From: an uncultured Bacilli bacterium
Lineage (GTDB): Bacteria; Bacillota_I; Bacilli_A; RF39; UBA660
Direction: 5' to 3'
NCBI GenBank assembly: GCA_944363655.1
Contig: CALVUU010000015.1
Location: forward strand, 1-7,803
DNA length: 7,803 nt
In this document: piece after piece, positions 1-6,290 of the stretch
Layout: the number at the start of each line of letters is the position of its first letter
How positions within the stretch are numbered: the stretch's first letter is position 1
Notes under the pieces: generated by a model
The model's database searches: none
Seen by the model: only the letters and a program-made list of their open reading frames with translations
What the model was told of the DNA's origin: nothing
Translations under genes and position numbers: made by a program

Positions 1-576
1 ACAAGTACAATAGCAGGATATAGATGGAATTATGATACAAGTGTAAGTACGTATGGATCAAATAACTGGACAACAAGTGAATTTAATACAATAAATCTAA
101 ATACCAATTATTGGAATTATTTAGGTACAACATGGCAAAACTTAATAGCAGAAACAACGTGGCATCTAGGAGGAATGACATCAAGTAGTAATACAGCAAA
201 AGCATTTTATGATGGAGAAAGAAATAATGTAGGATATGGAAGTAATCCAACAACATATACAGATGAAATAGGATTAATGTATCCAAGTGATTATGGATAT
301 ACAGCAAATCCGGATGCGTGGACAACAAATTTAAGTTCATATAACAATTCAACAATAACAGCAAATAACTGGATGTATATGGGAGCAACTGAATGGACAA
401 TTACTCCGCGTTCGTCGAACGGTTACTACGTGTTTCGTGTGAGCAACAGCGGCTACTTGCACAACTACAGCGCTGACCGCGGGTATGCCGCTAGACCTGT
501 CTTTTATCTAGAATCTAATGTAGAACTTAGCGGAGGAACAGGAACTTCAAGTGATCCATATCGCCTTGCGGTGTGA
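1..576 (+). CDS. DGR target-like surface protein, C-terminal fragment
   Basis: Frame 1 is open from the left edge to TGA at 574-576, giving the last 191 residues of a protein whose start lies outside. The fragment is rich in Thr, Ser, Asn, Tyr and Trp, has no Cys, and looks extracellular. It contains IGLMYPSDYGY (residues 90-100), WTITPRSS (132-139), ARPVFYL (164-170) and a Gly/Thr/Ser-rich tail ending DPYRLAV. From memory this order (LMYPSDYGY, then WT-x-(S/T)P, a variable stretch, then (V/A)RPV-x-YL and a GTxxxPY tail) resembles C-type-lectin or DUF6273-like domains at the C-terminus of bacterial surface proteins, several of which are DGR targets. Residues about 135-168 fall in a GC-rich island with C-ending codons, unlike the A-ending codons before it (aca, ata, gca, gga). 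The role is probably ligand binding at the cell surface; the ligand is unknown. The family is moderately supported; the partial status is certain. Confidence 0.8.
   Translation, partial: TSTIAGYRWNYDTSVSTYGSNNWTTSEFNTINLNTNYWNYLGTTWQNLIAETTWHLGGMTSSSNTAKAFYDGERNNVGYGSNPTTYTDEIGLMYPSDYGYTANPDAWTTNLSSYNNSTITANNWMYMGATEWTITPRSSNGYYVFRVSNSGYLHNYSADRGYAARPVFYLESNVELSGGTGTSSDPYRLAV
401..505 (+). other. Putative DGR variable region (VR)
   Basis: Boundaries are approximate. In DGRs a reverse transcriptase copies a template repeat (TR) with errors at adenines and the cDNA replaces the VR in the target gene, usually at the C-terminus of a C-type-lectin-fold protein. Here G+C jumps to 56 of 100 bases (401-500) inside an AT-rich gene. 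Of the 21 codons from 418 to 480, 14 end in C: aac, tac, agc, ggc, cac, gac and cgc, all reachable from AAC by changing only the two adenines. The other seven (ggt, gtg, ttt, cgt, gtg, ttg, gct) contain no A and would be the invariant TR positions. The 3' part (about 481-505, encoding GYAARPVFY) would correspond to the fixed side where mutagenic homing starts. The TR is not in the window, so the assignment rests on composition, codon pattern and position in the protein. Confidence 0.72.
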
Positions 577-586
577 GAACATTTAA

Positions 587-620
587 GCCTCCGCCGGCGG
601 CTCTCAATCCGCCCGGAGGC
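587..620 (+). repeat. GC-rich hairpin downstream of the putative VR
   Basis: GCCTCCG (587-593) pairs with CGGAGGC (614-620), and after a two-base bulge (CC, 594-595) GGCGG (596-600) pairs with CCGCC (609-613), leaving the loop CTCTCAAT. This gives 12 base pairs, nearly all G:C, in otherwise AT-rich DNA, starting 10 bases after the stop codon of the target gene. It has no T-run after it (the following bases are cgcgagttat), so it is a poor intrinsic terminator. A DNA hairpin or cruciform just downstream of the VR is known to assist homing in the Bordetella phage DGR; this element sits in a similar place, though about 80 bases from the presumed VR end. A transcript 3'-end structure is the alternative. 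Confidence 0.7.
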
Positions 621-679
621 CGCGAGTTATCAACAAAAAACAAAGTTAACTAAATGTAAATAAGAAAGAGAGATAAAAT

Positions 680-1360
680 ATGGAAAAAGTAAATAGAATA
701 TTATGGGGATTAGTTTTTATAGTATTAGGGGTTGTTGTAGCCCTTAATGCATTAGATATTATTGATTTTAATATCTTCTTTAATGGATGGTGGACATTAC
801 TTATAATAATTCCATGTTTCATTGGTTTATTTGATACAACCAATGAAAGTAGGATTGGTAATATTATTGGTCTTATTATTGGTATAGTTTTACTACTATT
901 ATGTAATGGATGGATAAGATTTGATTTAATATTCAAATTATTCGTTCCAGCAATATTAGTATTTATTGGAATCTATTTAATATTTGGTAATATGTTTAGA
1001 AGTAAAATTACTGAAAAGATCCACGAAACTAAGAGTAAAAGTGATAGTGAATCTATTTGTGCAACATTTTCTGAACAATTTGTTGTTAAAAATGACGAGG
1101 AGTTTAAAAATGCTAACTTAGATGCTATATTTGGTAGTGTAGTGCTTGATTTAACTAATGCTAAAATTAAAAATGAGGCTGTGATTACTGCTAGTGCCAT
1201 TTTCGGAGGCATTGATATAATCGTTCCTAAAGATGTGGAAGTAAAAGTTAAATCCACTCCAATATTTGGTGGTGTAAGTAATAAGAGTAAAACTAAGGAT
1301 GCTAAAAAAGTGATTTATGTTGATGCTCTTGCCTTATTTGGGAGTGTAGATATCAAATGA
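680..1360 (+). CDS. LiaF-like membrane protein
   Basis: This is a 226-residue protein. Residues 1-104 hold about four hydrophobic segments (near 8-25, 36-52, 57-76 and 83-104), matching the LiaI/LiaF-type (DUF5668-like) membrane region. Residues about 125-226 are a soluble, beta-rich domain with repeated FG turns: FGSVVLDL (151-158), FGGIDIIVP (175-183), FGGVSN (197-202) and FGSVDIK at the C-terminus. These are typical of the LiaF C-terminal domain. LiaF proteins modulate LiaRS-type two-component systems that respond to cell-wall antibiotics in Bacillota. No histidine kinase or response regulator is next to it here. The start codon follows a purine-rich stretch (663-673), a weak ribosome binding site. 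It overlaps the next gene by the four bases ATGA, so the two are one operon. I see no convincing promoter between 621 and 679. Confidence 0.85.
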   Translation: MEKVNRILWGLVFIVLGVVVALNALDIIDFNIFFNGWWTLLIIIPCFIGLFDTTNESRIGNIIGLIIGIVLLLLCNGWIRFDLIFKLFVPAILVFIGIYLIFGNMFRSKITEKIHETKSKSDSESICATFSEQFVVKNDEEFKNANLDAIFGSVVLDLTNAKIKNEAVITASAIFGGIDIIVPKDVEVKVKSTPIFGGVSNKSKTKDAKKVIYVDALALFGSVDIK

Positions 1361-2136
1361 GTGGGGTTCAAAAAGGAATAAAAATTGCTGCAATTGTTCT
1401 AGCAATCTTTATTATATGTATAATCATTAATGCAATTTTAGCACTTGTTGGTTCATTTGCCTATGCTGAAGGAGATATAACTTTTTTAGAAAGTTATAAA
1501 GATATTTCTAATATTGAAATTGATTTAAATACAACTAACCTAGAAATAAAAAAAGGTGTGGAATTTAAAGTTGAAGCAAGTAATGTAACTGATAAATTTC
1601 ATGTAAGAAAAAGACATAATACTTTATATATTGAAGAAGATAGTTTTTGGTTATTTGGTAATAATAACGCAGGTAAGGTAATTGTTTATGTTCCTGAATA
1701 TTTAAATGAATTAAATATTGATACTGGAGCAGGAGAAACTTCTATTGATTCTATAAGTGCTAAAGAATTCACTTTAGATTATGGTGCTGGTGTAATAAAT
1801 ATTAATAATTCTGAATTTTCTAATGCTGAAATTGATGGGGGAACTGGTACTATAAATATAAATAATACTATTTTAACTAATAGTGAAATAGATACTGGAG
1901 TAGGTGAAGTAAATATTAATGGACAACTACTAGGTAGAAGCAGTATAAATTCTGGCATTGGTAAGTTAAATATAAATTTAACTGGTGGAGAATCATTATA
2001 TGAACTTCGTCTTGATAAAGGTATTGGTAGCATTACATTAAATGGCTTAGATTATGATAAATCTAGTTATGGTAATGGTATAAATATTATAAATATCGAT
2101 GGTGGTATTGGTGAAATTGATATCAACTTTTCTTAA
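1357..2136 (+). CDS. DUF4097-type beta-repeat membrane-anchored protein
   Basis: This is a 259-residue protein. An N-terminal hydrophobic segment (about 9-32) would anchor it, with the remainder outside the cell. From residue 121 it consists of repeats of the form (I/L)(D/N)xGxGxxxI(N/D)I. They start at 121, 140, 159, 178, 197, 219 and 247, with a period of exactly 19 for the first five. This is the signature of DUF4097/GIN-type putative adhesin domains, which fold as beta-helices. Such proteins often sit beside LiaF- or PspC-like genes and are tied to envelope stress. Its ATG overlaps the stop of the LiaF-like gene (ATGA, 1357-1360), and the nearest Shine-Dalgarno-like GGAG (1341-1344) is 12 bases away, so translational coupling is likely. 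Its 3' end overlaps the convergent gene by 14 bases. Molecular function is not established. Confidence 0.82.
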   Translation: MSGVQKGIKIAAIVLAIFIICIIINAILALVGSFAYAEGDITFLESYKDISNIEIDLNTTNLEIKKGVEFKVEASNVTDKFHVRKRHNTLYIEEDSFWLFGNNNAGKVIVYVPEYLNELNIDTGAGETSIDSISAKEFTLDYGAGVININNSEFSNAEIDGGTGTININNTILTNSEIDTGVGEVNINGQLLGRSSINSGIGKLNINLTGGESLYELRLDKGIGSITLNGLDYDKSSYGNGINIINIDGGIGEIDINFS

Positions 2137-2491
2137 GATTATTTAATTCTTTTTCTATTTTACTAATAGCATCGATTAAGAAATCAACTTCATATCTTTG
2201 AGTTTGATTACTTCTTCCTTGCTCATTATCTGTAAACGGCCCTCCGCCGTTTTTGTGTTTCTGTGAGTTAGTATTTAAATTGTTATTTTCCAGTCTTGCT
2301 TCAATTAATTGTTGTTGTGCAGCATGAGTAAGTATGTATTGTCCTACTAAAATTAACCAGTTACCAATAGAATTCTGTTCATTTGCATTATAATCGCCTA
2401 CACAAGCAAAACCAACGGTAACAGCAAGTACCGCAAATAAATGGGGATCAGTATTCGGAGGAAAATTAGTATTATGAAAATTTCTATCCAT
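2123..2491 (-). CDS. Small hypothetical protein, 122 residues
   Basis: I do not recognise a named family. The start is well supported: AAGGAG (complement of 2499-2504) sits seven bases before the ATG. Residues 18-55 form one hydrophobic stretch broken by a polar motif, GDYNANEQNSIGNW (32-45), followed by QYILTHAAQQQLIEAR. The middle (66-100) is Asn/Gln/Gly-rich and probably disordered, and residues 101-121 look helical or coiled-coil (FLIDAISKIEKELNNLKK). I have a weak memory of similar uncharacterised Bacillota proteins with a GDxxxNEQNxxGNW motif, but cannot assign a role; a spore or envelope protein is a guess from the neighbourhood. It is convergent with the DUF4097 gene (14-base overlap) and divergent from the SleB-like gene, sharing a short intergenic region. 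No clear promoter of its own was found. Confidence 0.7.
   Translation of the reverse strand: MDRNFHNTNFPPNTDPHLFAVLAVTVGFACVGDYNANEQNSIGNWLILVGQYILTHAAQQQLIEARLENNNLNTNSQKHKNGGGPFTDNEQGRSNQTQRYEVDFLIDAISKIEKELNNLKKS
2234..2254 (+). terminator. Candidate terminator inside an antisense gene
   Basis: On the plus strand AAACGGC (2234-2240), loop CCTCC and GCCGTTT (2246-2252) form a perfect 7-bp stem that runs into five T residues (2250-2254). It lies about 100 bases beyond the stop of the LiaF-like/DUF4097 operon and would end that transcript, though it sits within the coding sequence of the convergent gene (its Asn-Gly-Gly-Gly-Pro-Phe codons). The T-tract is short and partly in the stem, so strength is uncertain. 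Confidence 0.45.
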
Positions 2492-2523
2492 AGACTTGCT
2501 CCTTAGTAAATCTTATTCAAATA

Positions 2524-2552
2524 TTTACTAATCATTAAAATTATGATAAAAT
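2524..2552 (+). promoter_or_regulatory. Promoter of the SleB-like/YdcF operon
   Basis: TTTACT (2524-2529), a 17-base spacer and TAAAAT (2547-2552), with TG at 2544-2545 making an extended -10 (TGATAAAAT). The expected transcript start is about 15 bases before the ribosome binding site at 2565. This resembles a vegetative sigma-A type promoter rather than a sporulation promoter. Confidence 0.5.
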
Positions 2553-2564
2553 ACTCACTTGTTT

Positions 2565-2570
2565 GGGGGA
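2565..2570 (+). promoter_or_regulatory. Ribosome binding site that fixes the start at 2577
   Basis: GGGGGA lies six bases before ATG 2577. The frame is also open from TTG 2559 and ATG 2571, but the first is upstream of this site and the second directly abuts it, so 2577 is the best start. Confidence 0.7.
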
Positions 2571-2576
2571 ATGTAT

Positions 2577-3290
2577 ATGGATATTACAAAATTATTAAAA
2601 TATTTTAAAGACAAAGGATTTAAAAAAGCAACTTGCATTAGTTTAACAATACTTATGTTAATTAATACAAAATATTCAGTCGCAACATATAATGCTAATG
2701 CTAAAAGCCTAAGTAAAGATAATGATAAAACAATATCAGATATCGTAACTTATAAAGAAAAATCTATTCAAACAAGTAATATTACTAATGAAGAAAAAAT
2801 AAATATAATTTTAGAAAGAGAAAATTTAACTAAGGAAGAATTTGCTGAAATAGTTGCAACTGTCATTGGTGAAGCGGCTCCAGATAGTTATACTGATGCT
2901 TATGCTGTAATAAATACTTTTTATAATCGAAAACTTAGTGAAAAATGGATTAATGAAGTATTAAAAATAACGGGTATTGATAATGGAGACAATTTATACG
3001 CCCAAATAACTTTAAAAAATCAATCTTCCGTTTATTCTAGTGGTTTATATAAAGAATTTTTAGGAATAACCGATGTTCCCGCTTACCAAGCGGTAATTGA
3101 TTTTCTGTACTCTTTAGAAAGTATGCATGATTATTTATGTTTTTATGCTAGTTTTGGAAGTAAAGAAAATAAAGAACAATTTGTTGATGGTGGAAATCTT
3201 TATTACTCACTCCTTACATCAGAAGATCGCAAAGATACAATGGTTTTAGTAAGAACCAATAAGGAGAAACATGAAACTAACCGATATTAA
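2577..3290 (+). CDS. SleB-like cell-wall hydrolase
   Basis: This is a 237-residue protein. A hydrophobic segment at about 19-31 after a basic N-terminus suggests export or anchoring; a low-complexity linker (40-80) follows. Residues about 88-195 match the Hydrolase_2 (SleB/CwlJ) pattern: EIVATVIGEAAPDSYTDAYA (91-110, with Glu99 at the catalytic glutamate position), then VINTFYNR, then AQITLKNQSSVYSSGLYKEF (142-161), PAYQAVIDFL (168-177), and MHDYLCFY (183-190) in place of the usual MHNYLxF. The family degrades peptidoglycan, classically spore cortex during germination, though vegetative members exist. The long N-terminal linker is consistent with a wall-facing enzyme. The gene overlaps the next one by 20 bases, implying cotranscription. 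Family assignment is good; a spore role is inference, helped by a spoVIF-like gene in the same window. Confidence 0.78.
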   Translation: MDITKLLKYFKDKGFKKATCISLTILMLINTKYSVATYNANAKSLSKDNDKTISDIVTYKEKSIQTSNITNEEKINIILERENLTKEEFAEIVATVIGEAAPDSYTDAYAVINTFYNRKLSEKWINEVLKITGIDNGDNLYAQITLKNQSSVYSSGLYKEFLGITDVPAYQAVIDFLYSLESMHDYLCFYASFGSKENKEQFVDGGNLYYSLLTSEDRKDTMVLVRTNKEKHETNRY

Positions 3291-3912
3291 ATATAAAAAT
3301 ATTTTATTAGATTTAACAGATGAAGATATTAGTAAAATAGTATTTCAAAATAATGTTATAGAAAGTCCTAGTGATATTGGTATTATCCTCGGAGGACCAA
3401 GACTATATAAAAGAGCTGCAGCAGCCCTTACCTTATATCAGAAAGGATTAATAAAAAAAATAATAGTCTCCGGTGGTATTGGTTACCTAAATTATGATAA
3501 AAATAATCCAAAAGCCTTTTTAATGCGTGATTATTTATTAAACGCAGGAGTCTCTAAAGAAGATATAATTGCTGAACCAATTTCTAAAACAACAACAGAA
3601 AATATTTATAATTCATTAGCTATTTTAGATGGTGTATATGATTTAGATAAAACAAGTTTTACCATTGTTACATCTGATTTTCATTTAAAAAGAAGTATGG
3701 CAATACTTGCTAAATTATTAAAAAAGAATGTTCAAGGCTTTGGTATAGAAGATGGCATTATTGATTCAAAAAATTGGTCAAATACTTTAATGGGAAGAAT
3801 TCAAGTATTAAAAGAAGCAATACTTTTAATAAATTATGCGAAAAATAACCAAATAGAAGATTTAGAAGTAAGTGATTTAAGTTTAAAAAGAGTTAAGAAT
3901 TTGCATTTTTAA
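3271..3912 (+). CDS. YdcF/DUF218 family protein
   Basis: This is a 213-residue protein. It has the DUF218 motifs in order: GIILGG (37-42), VSGG (66-69), FLMRDYLLNAGV with ISKTTTENIYNS (83-115), and TSDFHLKRS (134-142). The Rossmann-like fold of this family includes E. coli YdcF, which binds S-adenosylmethionine, and SanA/ElyC proteins linked to envelope barrier function; the reaction is not known for most members. No signal peptide or membrane segment is visible, so this version is probably cytoplasmic. AAGGAG (3261-3266) lies four bases before the ATG, inside the 3' end of the SleB-like gene, which it overlaps by 20 bases. Its last codons contain the -35 element of the engB promoter. Confidence 0.85.
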   Translation: MKLTDIKYKNILLDLTDEDISKIVFQNNVIESPSDIGIILGGPRLYKRAAAALTLYQKGLIKKIIVSGGIGYLNYDKNNPKAFLMRDYLLNAGVSKEDIIAEPISKTTTENIYNSLAILDGVYDLDKTSFTIVTSDFHLKRSMAILAKLLKKNVQGFGIEDGIIDSKNWSNTLMGRIQVLKEAILLINYAKNNQIEDLEVSDLSLKRVKNLHF

Positions 3913-3929
3913 AACATTTACTATATAAT
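3901..3929 (+). promoter_or_regulatory. Promoter for engB operon
   Basis: TTGCAT (3901-3906), a spacer of exactly 17 bases and a perfect TATAAT (3924-3929). The -35 element lies in the end of the upstream coding sequence. Transcription would start near 3936, right at the ribosome binding site, leaving a leader of only about ten bases before ATG 3946. Confidence 0.6.
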
Positions 3930-3935
3930 TGAATT

Positions 3936-3940
3936 GGTGA
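3936..3940 (+). promoter_or_regulatory. Ribosome binding site that fixes the engB start at 3946
   Basis: GGTGA lies five bases before ATG 3946. In-frame TTG 3934, GTG 3937 and ATG 3940 are upstream of or overlap this site, so 3946 is preferred. Confidence 0.55.
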
Positions 3941-3945
3941 TGAAT

Positions 3946-4527
3946 ATGCAAATTGATAATGTTTTAGAACCAATTATTGCTGTAAGGCAAAGTCAATATC
4001 CAACAGATAACTTACCTGAATTTTTATTAGTAGGGCGCAGCAATGTTGGAAAAAGTAGTTTTATTAATACATTAATTGAAAGAAAAAATTTTGCTCGTAC
4101 TTCTTCAAAACCAGGAAAAACGCAAACTTTAAATTTTTATTTAGTTAATAATAAATTTTATTTAGTTGATGTTCCTGGTTATGGATATGCTAGTGTAAGT
4201 AAAGATAAACAAAAGAAGTTTGGTCTTATGATTGAAGAATATTTAAAGAGTAGAACTAATCTTAAACATGTTTTTTTGCTTATCGATTATAGGCATAAAC
4301 CGACAGAAGATGATGTATTGATGTATGAATTTTTAAAGTACTATAATTTAGATATTACAATTGTTGCTACTAAATATGATAAAATAAGTAAAAATAATCG
4401 ACTTAAACAAGATAAATTAATAAAAGATACTTTAAAAATTAGTGAAAGTGATAATTTTATTACATTTTCAACTGTAACTAAAAAAGGAAGAGCAGAAGTA
4501 TTAGAAATATTAGAAAGTAGGTTATAG
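3946..4527 (+). CDS. engB: Ribosome biogenesis GTP-binding protein EngB (YsxC/YihA)
   Basis: The 193 residues are the usual length for the family. EngB is an essential GTPase for late assembly of the large ribosomal subunit. The GTP-binding motifs are complete: P-loop GRSNVGKSS (30-38), the switch I region PGKTQTLNF (56-64) with the conserved Thr, DVPGYGYA (75-82), TKYDK (142-146) and a G5-like FSTVTKKG (174-181). These are characteristic of EngB rather than Der or Era. It is the first gene of a run with a prepilin-like gene (one-base gap) and der. A second ribosome-assembly GTPase two genes downstream suggests joint expression from the promoter at 3901-3929. The start is chosen by the GGTGA site at 3936-3940; an upstream ATG at 3940 would add two residues. 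Confidence 0.97.
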   Translation: MQIDNVLEPIIAVRQSQYPTDNLPEFLLVGRSNVGKSSFINTLIERKNFARTSSKPGKTQTLNFYLVNNKFYLVDVPGYGYASVSKDKQKKFGLMIEEYLKSRTNLKHVFLLIDYRHKPTEDDVLMYEFLKYYNLDITIVATKYDKISKNNRLKQDKLIKDTLKISESDNFITFSTVTKKGRAEVLEILESRL

Positions 4528-4528
4528 T

Positions 4529-4963
4529 ATGGAAAATAAAAAGGGTTTTTCATTAGTAGAAATATTAGCAGTTATTGTAATATTAGCAATTATAATTGGC
4601 ATTGCCTTTGTTAGTGGCAATGCCATAAGACAAAGATCTTTAGAAAGAATTGTTAATACTAAAATAGAACAAATAGAACAAGCGGCGATACTTTATGGTC
4701 AAGATAATCCCCAAATACTTACGGATACTTGTCAAGTTGATGGTGTAGATTATGATTACTGTAAAGTAGTAACGGTAAGAGAATTAATTGAATCGGATGG
4801 CAATTATTTTACAAGTGAAACTACCATTACTGATGAATCAGGTAAACATATTGATTTAATCAATGATGTTACTGGAAAAAGTATGCTTGATGATACTGTT
4901 CAAATATATCGTCGTAATAATCGTGTTTATTCAATAATGTTAGAAGTTAGTAGTAATAATTAA
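4529..4963 (+). CDS. Type IV prepilin-like (pseudopilin) protein
   Basis: This is a 144-residue protein. The N-terminus MENKKG-FSLVE matches the class III prepilin signal: cleavage and N-methylation would occur between Gly6 and Phe7, and Glu11 is the conserved Glu5 of the mature pilin. A hydrophobic helix (about 8-29) follows, continuing as an amphipathic helix to about residue 55 (YGQDN, 56-60). The globular part has two Cys (68 and 78) that could form a disulfide. Family members build type IV pili, type II secretion pseudopili or competence pseudopili and need a PilD/ComC peptidase, which is not in the window. The gene sits alone among two ribosome GTPases, one base after engB and 11 bases before der, with only a weak GTAGG (4516-4520) as ribosome binding site. 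It could be an orphan minor pilin. Confidence 0.85.
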   Translation: MENKKGFSLVEILAVIVILAIIIGIAFVSGNAIRQRSLERIVNTKIEQIEQAAILYGQDNPQILTDTCQVDGVDYDYCKVVTVRELIESDGNYFTSETTITDESGKHIDLINDVTGKSMLDDTVQIYRRNNRVYSIMLEVSSNN

Positions 4964-4974
4964 GGGGGTGTATT

Positions 4975-6279
4975 ATGCAAACTATATGTTTGATAGGAAA
5001 ACCAAATGTCGGAAAAAGTAGTATTTTTAATAGACTTATTAAAGAAAAAAAAGCTATTATTATGGATACTCCAGGTATTACTAGAGATCGTATTTATGGT
5101 ATTGTAAATTATAACGATAAAAGATTTTCTTTAATAGATACTGGAGGAATTAGTCTAGGTAATGATGATTTTGATAAAGATATTATAGCTCAAGCTGAAC
5201 TAGCTATTGATGAAGCGGATTTAATTTTATTTGTAGTTGATGGCATACAAGATATTGATGCAACAGATATTTATATTAAAAATAAGTTACATAAAGCAAA
5301 TAAAAAAGTAATAGTTGTTGTAAATAAATTAGATAATAGTAAAAGACTAGATAATTTATATAATTATTATGAATTAGGTTTTAGTGAAGTAATCGGGGTT
5401 AGTGCAGAACATAATATTGGTTTTGATAAATTACTTGATGTTATTTGTAAGGATATTTCCAATGAAGAAGTAATAGAAGATAATACTTTAAAATTTTGTA
5501 TTATAGGAAGACCAAATGTTGGTAAGAGTAGTTTAATTAATGCTTTACTAAATACAGATAGAGCCATAGTAAGTGATATTGCTGGTACTACAAGAGATGC
5601 CATAGATACTAAATTTAAATATAATCATGAAGAATTTACCGTAATAGATACGGCAGGAATGCGTAAAAAAGGTCGTATTTATGAAAGCGTAGAAAAATAT
5701 AGTTTAATTCGTAGTCTAAAAGCAATAGAGCGAAGCGATGTTTGTGTTTTGGTTCTTGATGCTAAAACAGGTATCATTGAACATGATAAACATATCCTAT
5801 CTTATGCTATTGAATCCGGCAAGGGGATAGTTATTGCTGTAAATAAATGGGATACAGTTAAAAATCCGGATAGGGCTATTAAAGAATGGAAAGAATTAAT
5901 AAAATATGAATTTCAATTTGTACCATATGCTAAAGTTGTATTTTTAAGTGCTTTAAATAAAAAAAGAATTAATACTTTAATGCCTGAAGTAATAAGTGCT
6001 TATGAAAACAATAAAAAAGAAGTAAAAACATCTATTTTAAATAATATTATTATGGAATCTGTTAGTATCCATATTCCTCCATCATATAAGGGAAAACGTT
6101 TAAAAATATATTTTGTTAGTCAAACAGATAGTAAACCTCCAAAGTTCACTTTCCAAGTTAATGATAAAAAGTTAGTTCATTTTAGTTATGAAAGATATCT
6201 AGAAAATCAATTAAGAGAAAACATAGATTTAACAGGTACTCCAATAATATTACAATTTAAAAATAAGGGCGATGAATAA
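4975..6279 (+). CDS. der: Ribosome-associated GTPase Der (EngA)
   Basis: The 434 residues are full length for the family. Der has two tandem GTPase domains and a KH-like C-terminal domain and acts in 50S subunit maturation. Domain 1: GKPNVGKSS (8-16), DTPGITRD (31-38), DTGG (55-58), NKLD (117-120), and VSAEHNIG (142-149). Domain 2: GRPNVGKSS (178-186), AGTTRDAID (203-211), DTAGMRKKGR (225-234), NKWD (290-293), and LSALNKKR (324-331). The KH-like domain covers about 350-434 and includes the conserved PPKFTFQVN region. AAGGGGGTG (4962-4970) is the ribosome binding site, four bases before the ATG. Its final codons form the left arm of the terminator at 6262-6290. It is the last gene of the engB operon. 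Confidence 0.98.
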   Translation: MQTICLIGKPNVGKSSIFNRLIKEKKAIIMDTPGITRDRIYGIVNYNDKRFSLIDTGGISLGNDDFDKDIIAQAELAIDEADLILFVVDGIQDIDATDIYIKNKLHKANKKVIVVVNKLDNSKRLDNLYNYYELGFSEVIGVSAEHNIGFDKLLDVICKDISNEEVIEDNTLKFCIIGRPNVGKSSLINALLNTDRAIVSDIAGTTRDAIDTKFKYNHEEFTVIDTAGMRKKGRIYESVEKYSLIRSLKAIERSDVCVLVLDAKTGIIEHDKHILSYAIESGKGIVIAVNKWDTVKNPDRAIKEWKELIKYEFQFVPYAKVVFLSALNKKRINTLMPEVISAYENNKKEVKTSILNNIIMESVSIHIPPSYKGKRLKIYFVSQTDSKPPKFTFQVNDKKLVHFSYERYLENQLRENIDLTGTPIILQFKNKGDE

Positions 6280-6290
6280 TCGCCCTTATT
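6262..6290. terminator. Bidirectional terminator between der and the convergent gene
   Basis: AATAAGGGCGAT (6262-6273) pairs perfectly with ATCGCCCTTATT (6279-6290) around a five-base loop GAATA. The plus strand continues in T residues after the stem (TTATTTTCT), and the minus strand also leaves the stem in a T-rich stretch (TTATTTTTAA), so it can stop transcription both ways. The der stop codon (6277-6279) and that of the minus-strand gene (6286-6288) both lie inside the hairpin. Confidence 0.88.

Noticed and set aside
83..400. Antisense open frame opposite the left-edge gene, very hydrophobic
   Set aside because: It is opposite the open coding frame of the surface protein, has no ribosome binding site, and its Leu/Tyr/His composition simply mirrors the Asn/Ile/Thr codons of the sense strand.
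401..505. GC-rich island as an insertion or a horizontally transferred cassette
   Set aside because: The reading frame continues smoothly through it, the motif order of the domain is intact, no target-site duplication or transposase is visible, and the codon pattern fits adenine mutagenesis better.
587..620. Hairpin as a standard rho-independent terminator
   Set aside because: It lacks the T-run that should follow; the next bases are cgcgagttat.
646..2033. Antisense open frames opposite the LiaF-like and DUF4097-type genes (646-936, 973-1257, 1779-2033)
   Set aside because: They lie wholly or almost wholly within recognised coding sequences on the other strand and match no family pattern.
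4341..5603. Antisense open frames opposite engB (4341-4553) and der (5367-5603)
   Set aside because: They are shadows of two highly conserved GTPase genes.
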